64,000 bases of DNA from Cystobasidiopsis lactophilus (lineage: Eukaryota; Basidiomycota; Agaricostilbomycetes; Agaricostilbales; Chionosphaeraceae): contig BCIO01000001.1 in NCBI GenBank assembly GCA_001599975.1, positions 2,232,001-2,296,000 on the forward strand, read 5' to 3'. The position numbers and the translations under genes are program-made. Each line of letters begins with the position of its first letter. Within the stretch, counting starts at the first letter, position 1. Under the pieces are notes generated by a model. That model saw nothing but the letters and a program-made list of their open reading frames with translations, ran no database searches and was not told the DNA's origin. Positions 58,001-64,000 of this stretch are shown here, in pieces.

Positions 58001-61000
58001 ATGATCAACGCCGCCAAGGGTCTTCGGGCCTCGCAACAGCTTCGCCGGTATGCGACCCCGGCTGCCCGCATTGGTGTGTTTTGCTGCCTTTGCCTCTTCA
58101 GCTGGGCCCGGCGCTGATGATGATCCGGCATCTGCACAGGCGACACCAAGGTGGCCATGTCCGCCTTTGAGCCCAATGCGTACATCAACTACCAGGTGCG
58201 TGCTCTGCGGCGGGGTCGATTTGCTAAGGTTGGCGCGACATCTCATGCCTCCCCCTCCTTCGTCTTCCACAGCGCATTGAGGACAACCTCGCCATTGTTC
58301 GCAAGCGGTAAGGACGTCCAGCGAGGGTTGCCCGAGAGAATCGATGTCCTGATACCCTGCCACCCACCACAGGCTAAACCGCCCGCTCACCCTCTCAGAA
58401 AAGAACGTCGTGCGTCTCCTTGCTTCTCTTGCTTCATCACACATTTGTTTGATGTCGACCACATCACGCGCAGTACGGACACTTGGACGACCCGCATGAG
58501 GCTGAGATTGAGCGTGGTGTCTCTTATCTCAAGCTCAGGCCGGACGTGCGTTACTTCCTCGCTCTCTGGCCTCATTGACCAGCCTCACACCTTTTGTATA
58601 CAGCGCGTTGCATGCCAAGATGCCACCGCCCAAATGGCCCTGCTCCAGTTCATGTCCGCCGGCCTGCCCACCGTCGCCGTCCCGACCACGGTGCACTGCG
58701 ACCATCTGATCGAGGCCCAGACCGAGGGCCGCGCGGATCTCAAGCGCGCCATCGACATCAACAGGGAGGTCTACGACTTCTTGGCCACCTGCACGGCGAA
58801 GTACGGCAGTGCGTTGACCTTTCTCCCATCAAATGCCTTTCGCCATTTGATACGACGGTTTGTTTCGCACAGTCGGATTCTGGAAGCCTGGCTCTGGTAT
58901 CATTCATCAAATCATCTTGGAGAACTACGTGCGTGTCCACTCCTTACTGTTCGCTGTGGACACAAAGAGTTGAAAGGCGGAACTCACAGGCTTTCCCCGG
59001 TGGCATGATGATTGGCACTGACTCGCACACCCCCAACGCTGGCGGTCTCGGCATGGTGGCCGTCGGTGTCGGAGGTGCCGACGCTGTCGACGTTATCGCT
59101 GACCTTCCTTGGGAGCTTAAGTGCCCCAAGGCCATCGGCGTCAAGCTCACTGGCAAGATTGGCGGCTGGACCACTCCCAAGGGTCAGCTTCTGCCTTTCA
59201 TTTTGTTTTCTTGCATTGCTCAGCGCGGAAACTCGGACAAACAGATGTCATCCTCAAGGTTGCCGGCATCCTCACCGTCAAGGGCGGAACTGGCGCCATC
59301 GTCGAGTACTTCGGCGAGGGCGTGCCCTCGCTTTCGTGCACCGGCATGGCCACCATCTGCAACATGGGTGCCGAAATCGGCGCCACCACCTCCCTCTTCC
59401 CTTACAACAACCGCATGGGTGACTACCTCAAGGCCACCAAGCGAGGTGAGAGCCGCTTCCTTTCCCTTCGCCTCTAGCCCAAACTGACCGCGTGGCTGCA
59501 GCTGACATTGCCAACTACGCCAACACCTTCCAGCACAACTTGAAGGCCGACGAGGGCGCCGAGTACGACCAGGTCATCGAGATCAACCTCTCCGAGCTCG
59601 AGCCTCACATCAACGGCCCCTTCACCCCCGATCTTGCCACCCCTCTGTCCAAGTTCGCCCAGGCCGTCAAGGAGAACAACTGGCCCGCCGAGCTCAAGGT
59701 CGGCCTCATCGGCTCCTGCACCAACTCGTCCTACGAGGACATGGGCCGCTCCGCTTCCATCGCCAAGGAGGCCGCCGACCACGGCCTCAAGGTCAAGTCC
59801 CTCTACAACGTCACCCCCGGTTCCGAGCAAGTTCGCGCCACCATTGCCCGCGACGGCATCATGGAGACCCTCCAAGACGCCGGCGGCAAGGTGCTCGCCA
59901 ACGCCTGCGGCCCTTGCATTGGCCAATGGGACCGTACCGACGTCAAGAAGGGCGAGGCCAACTCCATCATCACTTCTTACAACCGTAACTTCACTGGCCG
60001 CAACGACGCCAACCCGGCCACCCACGCCTTCGTCGCCTCCCCCGATCTCGTCACCGCCATGTCCTTCGCCGGCAGCCTCACCTTTAACCCCGTCACCGAC
60101 TCGCTCAAGGGCGCCGATGGCAAGGAGTTCAAGTTCAGCGAGCCGCACGCCAAGGACCTCCCGCCCCGTGGCTACGACCCCGGTGAGGACACCTTCCAGG
60201 CGCCGCCCAAGGACCGCGCGTCCGTCAACGTCGCCGTCGACCCCAAGTCCGACCGTCTTCAAAAGCTCGCTCCCTTCAAGCCGTGGGACGGCAAGGACCC
60301 CAAGGGTGCCCCCGTCCTCATCAAGGCCAAGGGCAAGTGCACGACCGATCACAGTCAGTTTCTACTTCCTTGTTTTGCGTCCCATGCGGATGCTGAATCC
60401 ATGTTGTGCAGTCTCTGCTGGTGGCCCGTGGCTCAAGTACCGTGGCCATCTTGAAAACATCTCCCAAAACTGCTTGATCGGCGCCATCAACGCCGCCAAC
60501 GACAAGGCCAACTCCGTCCAGAACGTCTTCACCGGCGAGTGGGACGCCGTCCCCACCGTTGCCGCCCAGTACCGCGACAAGAACATCCCGTGGGTCGTGA
60601 TCGGTGACCACAACTACGGCGAAGGCTCCTCCCGCGAACACGCTGCCCTCGAGCCCCGCTTCTTGGGTGGCACTGCTATCATCACCCGCTCTTTCGCCCG
60701 TATCCGTGAGCTGTTTCCTGCCTTATGCGGTCGAATTGTCGCTGAACTTTTTCGGTTGCACAGACGAGACGTGAGCGGCATAAGACTTGGGGTTCTTATC
60801 CAGACCTGTGCTTACTTGACCTACTTCACAGCAACTGCAAGAAGCAAGGCCTTCTTCCCCTCACCTTCAAGGACGCCGCCGACTACGACTTGGTTCGCCC
60901 TGACGATGTTGTCGACTTGATCGGCGTCACCAAGATCGCGCCCGCCTCCGAAATCACCCTCGTCCTCCACCACAAGGAGTACGTCTCGCATTTCCAGCTT

Positions 61001-61196
61001 GGTTGACGTGGCGGTGACTGACTTGGGCGCGCAGTGGATCTGAGGACAAGGTCCCCCTCGTCCACAGCTTCAACGCTGGCCAGATCGAATGGTTCAAGGC
61101 CGGCTCAGCCCTCAACAAAATGTAGGCCCATCTCTTCTGCGAAGCCACGCCCAGCTATGCTGACCTCTTCGCAACAGGGCCAACGACAAGAAATAA
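58001..61196 (+). CDS. ACO1: Mitochondrial aconitase
   Basis: Aconitase converts citrate to isocitrate in the TCA cycle. Fifteen exons join in phase to 777 residues, the yeast length: 58001-58073, 58140-58195, 58273-58307, 58373-58409, 58474-58545, 58604-58808, 58873-58928, 58990-59182, 59245-59445, 59502-60353, 60412-60705, 60764-60770, 60832-60978, 61035-61121 and 61178-61196. The N terminus [16 protein letters not shown] is a mitochondrial presequence. Iron-sulphur cysteines are in GSCTNSS and CGPCIG. Other signatures are [33 protein letters not shown] and SFARIHETNCKKQG. The last of these requires exon 12, which is only 7 bases. The first seven exons are all short, while exon 10 holds most of domains 2-3. 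Confidence 0.97.
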
Positions 61197-61513
61197 ATTA
61201 GGGTTTTCTTCTCAGGGCTTATTTTGTGTGCCTCATCTGTGATGTGTATGCAATCGATGCGCCTTCATTGTTCGTCCTCGTATCGAGAAGCCAAATGCTC
61301 AATGCATTCTATGAAGGAGTGGTGGAGATTAGAAGGATTGGAGATGAGGAGGAATTAAGCGTGAGGCCGTAACGTAAAATCATGCCGCTCGTCAGTCTAA
61401 GCGTTTGTGCCGTGTGGTCGTAAGAGCGTCCGTCCGTTGAGAAGATAACCGAAAAGCCCAAGAAACCAAAACCCAAAAGTGCGGAAGTCGTCATAAATTG
61501 TAGTCGAGGTGGC
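61197..61513. other. Intergenic region between convergent ACO1 and MFS gene
   Basis: About 320 bases holding both 3' flanks. I see no gene or repeat. Confidence 0.4.
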
Positions 61514-64000
61514 TTACTGCTCCTTCTCCTCGACCAGAGGCGCGTCCACTTCAGTGGAGTGGAACACGGATCGGTTGGTGACGAGGAAGGAAGTGCTATA
61601 GAGTCACCAGACTCAGCGAGTGTTCAAGTGGGGCCGTGAAACTCCACACACCAGAACATGCCTGCGCCAATGAAAGCCAAAAGGGTAGCCCAGATGTAGA
61701 GGTAAGACTCGCTCCAGGCCTGGATACAGGAGAACACAGTGAGCTGCGGTTTCGGATCCTGGACCAACTCCGTACCTTTTGAGACGCAGCCGAAGCAGCA
61801 CCGACGGCAGCTGGCGAAGCGATTCCCTTCTTGATTAGACCACCAATCTGAGCAGCGTTGCCCGATGAGATGGCAGCGATGACTTGACCGACGTTGGCGG
61901 GCTTGACGCCGAGGGGAACTGGGAGATGAGAAGTTTCAGCATCTTTTGTCTTATTCTCTTGCACCAAAGGGAAGCACTCACCAACAGCCTTAGCGATGTA
62001 AGGGCCGAGTCTTTCCGTGATCTTGCTGGATTTGATCTTGGAGACAACAATCAATCAGAGGTTCAGACCATCAAGAAGGTAAAGACTCACTGCCGTCGCG
62101 ATACTGATACCAAGGCCTCCTCCAACAGCGCGAGACGTCAGAACGTTGGCGGTAGCAAGAGCAATAAGAGCAGGAGGCGTGTTGAGCTGAGCAAGAGGGA
62201 TCAAGAACTGAAGGGGTTGTGCCAGACCAAATCCGACCAGGGCGTCGACACCAAGCCTGTCCTGTGCTTGAGTACGAGGTTTCGGCCTGTAACCAGTAGA
62301 CCTCTACTCACATCACGTTTCTCCAGTGCTGGCCAGGCTTGAGCAAAACCATTCCCACAGTGCTGGCGACAATGGTCAGCCTATCGAAAGGTAAACAGGG
62401 CTGTCTTCACTTACGCTCCGGCAGCAAGAAAGTAGCCCAGGACGACCGGTTCCCTGACCAAGCCAGTGCGTCGAATGAAAAAGGCGCCAATGAAGGCGCT
62501 GACAAGGAAACCAGCTTGATAAGGCCTACGAGGGAAAGCAATTCAATTTGCGTACGCTTGAAAACGGCCCATCATACAACTTACAGGGCATAGACGTTCG
62601 ACATAAGCGGATCGTGGTTGTAGACCAGCGCGACCTCGGCAGGGTAGTTGGCAGAGTCTGGGACAACATCTTTCATCAGCACGTGTACGTCTTAGCTCAG
62701 GATGGAGAGTCTCACAGGTCAGGAAAATCATGCCCTCGATGAAACTGAGAGCACGTTAGGACGAGCTGCAAATCCAGAGAAGTGGCACCCACAAGGCCAC
62801 GAGACAGATAGCATAGTTTCGGTTGATAGAGAAAAGGCCGTGGTGCTGTTGGAAGGGGTTGAGTCGGGTGACAATTGAACAAAGGCAAAGCACTTACGAA
62901 AATGCCATCGGTTTTGCCGTAAGCCTCATACAGGCCGAAAACAATCAAGACCACGCCACCAGTGATGAGGGGTGCCAAGTTCTGCTTGTTCGAGAAAGGA
63001 AGCGGGTTGTCGCCGGACACGAGGCCGTACAAGAACAAGTTCAGACCAATGGGCAGAAGAGCGAAGCCGACCCAGTCAAGGTTCTTGAATCGAGTCCATT
63101 TGTCGACCGTCTGCTCGTCGGACGTCAAGATGTGCGCCTTTCGAGGGGGCGGCTTGTAAAAGAAGGCCCAGTAGGGAATCTGGATGCCGTAGAAGATGAC
63201 CAGGATGCGAAAGCTGCGGTGCGCTTCAGCCCAGTACATCAAACTAGGCATGAACAACGAGCGCAACTCACACCCACTTCCAACCCGAGACAGGGTCGTG
63301 TTTGACGGCGGCTCCAGTGCCACACAGGACCAGCACGGTCGCACAAGCATTGATCATTGGCACGGCCAAAAAGTACATGACCCGCCAGGAACGGGGCAAG
63401 ATTTCGGCGGCGATAGCATTGTGCACACCCTGTAAAGAGCCAGCGACACCGCACATGGAGGCGGCGCTATCAAACAAGGCCGTTGGTCAAGGCACTTCTC
63501 GACATCTGCCAAAAGCGACTCACAGAATGGCAATGTCCATGCTTTTATGAGCAGCAAAGGTGCCGACAAAGGCGCCAGCCAAAGCAAACGTCAGGCAGCC
63601 AGTCATGATCCATTTTCGGCCAAAGATGTCGGCGGTGAGCGCCAAAGGGGGGCCAAGACCGACAACCACACCATTAAACCCGTTCTGAAGCCAAGTGCTC
63701 TTCTCGGCGCCGCCTACGGAGCTGGCAATGTTCCGGGCCTGCACGCCGAAGACCGTGATAGCAAAAATCAGAGAGCTACCGGCCAACAGGCAGAAGAAGA
63801 CGGCGATCCAAGACGCGAGCGGAATGTGAGGCGCCTCGTTGGCAGTTTTGGGCAAGATGGAGACGACGCCGGCGGCGCCTTTCTCGACGTCGGTGTCCTT
63901 TTCCTTGTCGGATGCGCTGGCCACGGTGTTCAAAGTGGCAGCGCTGGCCTTGGCCTGGATGGCGGGCGATTCTGCAAAAACTGGGGCGCGAAAAAAGAAT
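61514..64000 (-). CDS. MFS transporter, TRI12/siderophore-exporter-like (5' end outside window)
   Basis: The gene runs off the right edge: the exon ending at 63970 begins after an intron acceptor (TTTTTGCAG), so at least one 5' exon is missing. The visible protein has a charged N-terminal tail, then many helices: ASWIAVFFCLLAGSSLIFAI, LTADIFGRKWIM (the MFS loop), CGVAGSLQGVHNAIAAEIL, RVMYFLAVPMINACATVLV, LDWVGFALLPIGLNLFLYGL, LITGGVVLIVFGLYEAYG, GFLVSAFIGAFFIRRTGLV and SYLYIWATLLAFIGAGMF. The order and LDWVGF..LFLYGL segment fit the 14-helix fungal TRI12-type group, which exports toxins or moves siderophores. At least eight introns are present. The end is VEEKEQ at 61514. The substrate is unknown. 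Confidence 0.8.

Noticed and set aside
1-64000. Search for transposons, LTR-type or virus-derived elements, tRNA/rRNA genes and CRISPR arrays
   Set aside because: No transposase, reverse transcriptase, integrase or capsid-like peptides, no long terminal or inverted repeats, no tRNA-like arm sequences and no regularly spaced repeats were seen by eye.

Overview
This window is fungal nuclear DNA. The genes are protein-coding and packed on both strands, and nearly every one is broken by many 40-75-base GT-AG introns, often with a CTAAC- or CTGAC-like branch site. Several products are fungal in character: Sho1, a velvet protein, an RTA1-family exporter, the fused Ura2 enzyme and fungal septin Cdc12. 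The moderately high GC, the very high intron density in housekeeping genes and an HNH-nuclease protein of a type common in mushrooms and their relatives point to a basidiomycete. Pucciniomycotina (Microbotryomycetes-like) is a guess from gene style only. I found no transposon, LTR element, tRNA, rRNA or CRISPR array.

Layout, left to right. 1-12 kb: tail of a Ser/Pro-rich protein; septin CDC12; a SET-domain protein; TCTP (TMA19) and TRM5 head-to-head over a very short shared promoter; the mitochondrial aspartate-glutamate carrier AGC1; and a Pof1-like nucleotidyltransferase whose stop codon lies only 9 bases from that of AGC1. 12-15 kb: a small accessory-looking island with an unrecognised 244-residue protein and an HNH-nuclease protein, whose upstream regions carry two copies of an 87-bp sequence. 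15-22 kb: VPS33, an RRM protein of the RBM42 type, and a multi-exon gene that I could only partly resolve.

22-35 kb: the 2,246-residue pyrimidine enzyme URA2, rRNA methyltransferase BMT6, osmosensor SHO1, an HD-domain hydrolase and a velvet-family regulator. 35-50 kb: the tuberin homologue TSC2, an orphan seven-helix membrane protein, an RTA1-family membrane protein and the co-repressor SIN3. 50-64 kb: a fasciclin-domain secreted protein, a GIT1-like transporter, NBS1 of the Mre11 complex, mitochondrial aconitase ACO1 and a TRI12-like MFS transporter running off the right edge.

Most genes are core housekeeping functions (cytokinesis, translation, mitochondrial metabolism, vacuolar fusion, TOR and stress signalling, chromatin, DNA repair). 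There is no operon-like logic; the recurring links are short divergent promoters and tight tail-to-tail pairs. I assembled exon structures by hand from reading-frame phase, splice-site consensus and protein-family similarity recalled from memory. For most genes every exon joins in phase, which is the main evidence for the models. No database search was run.
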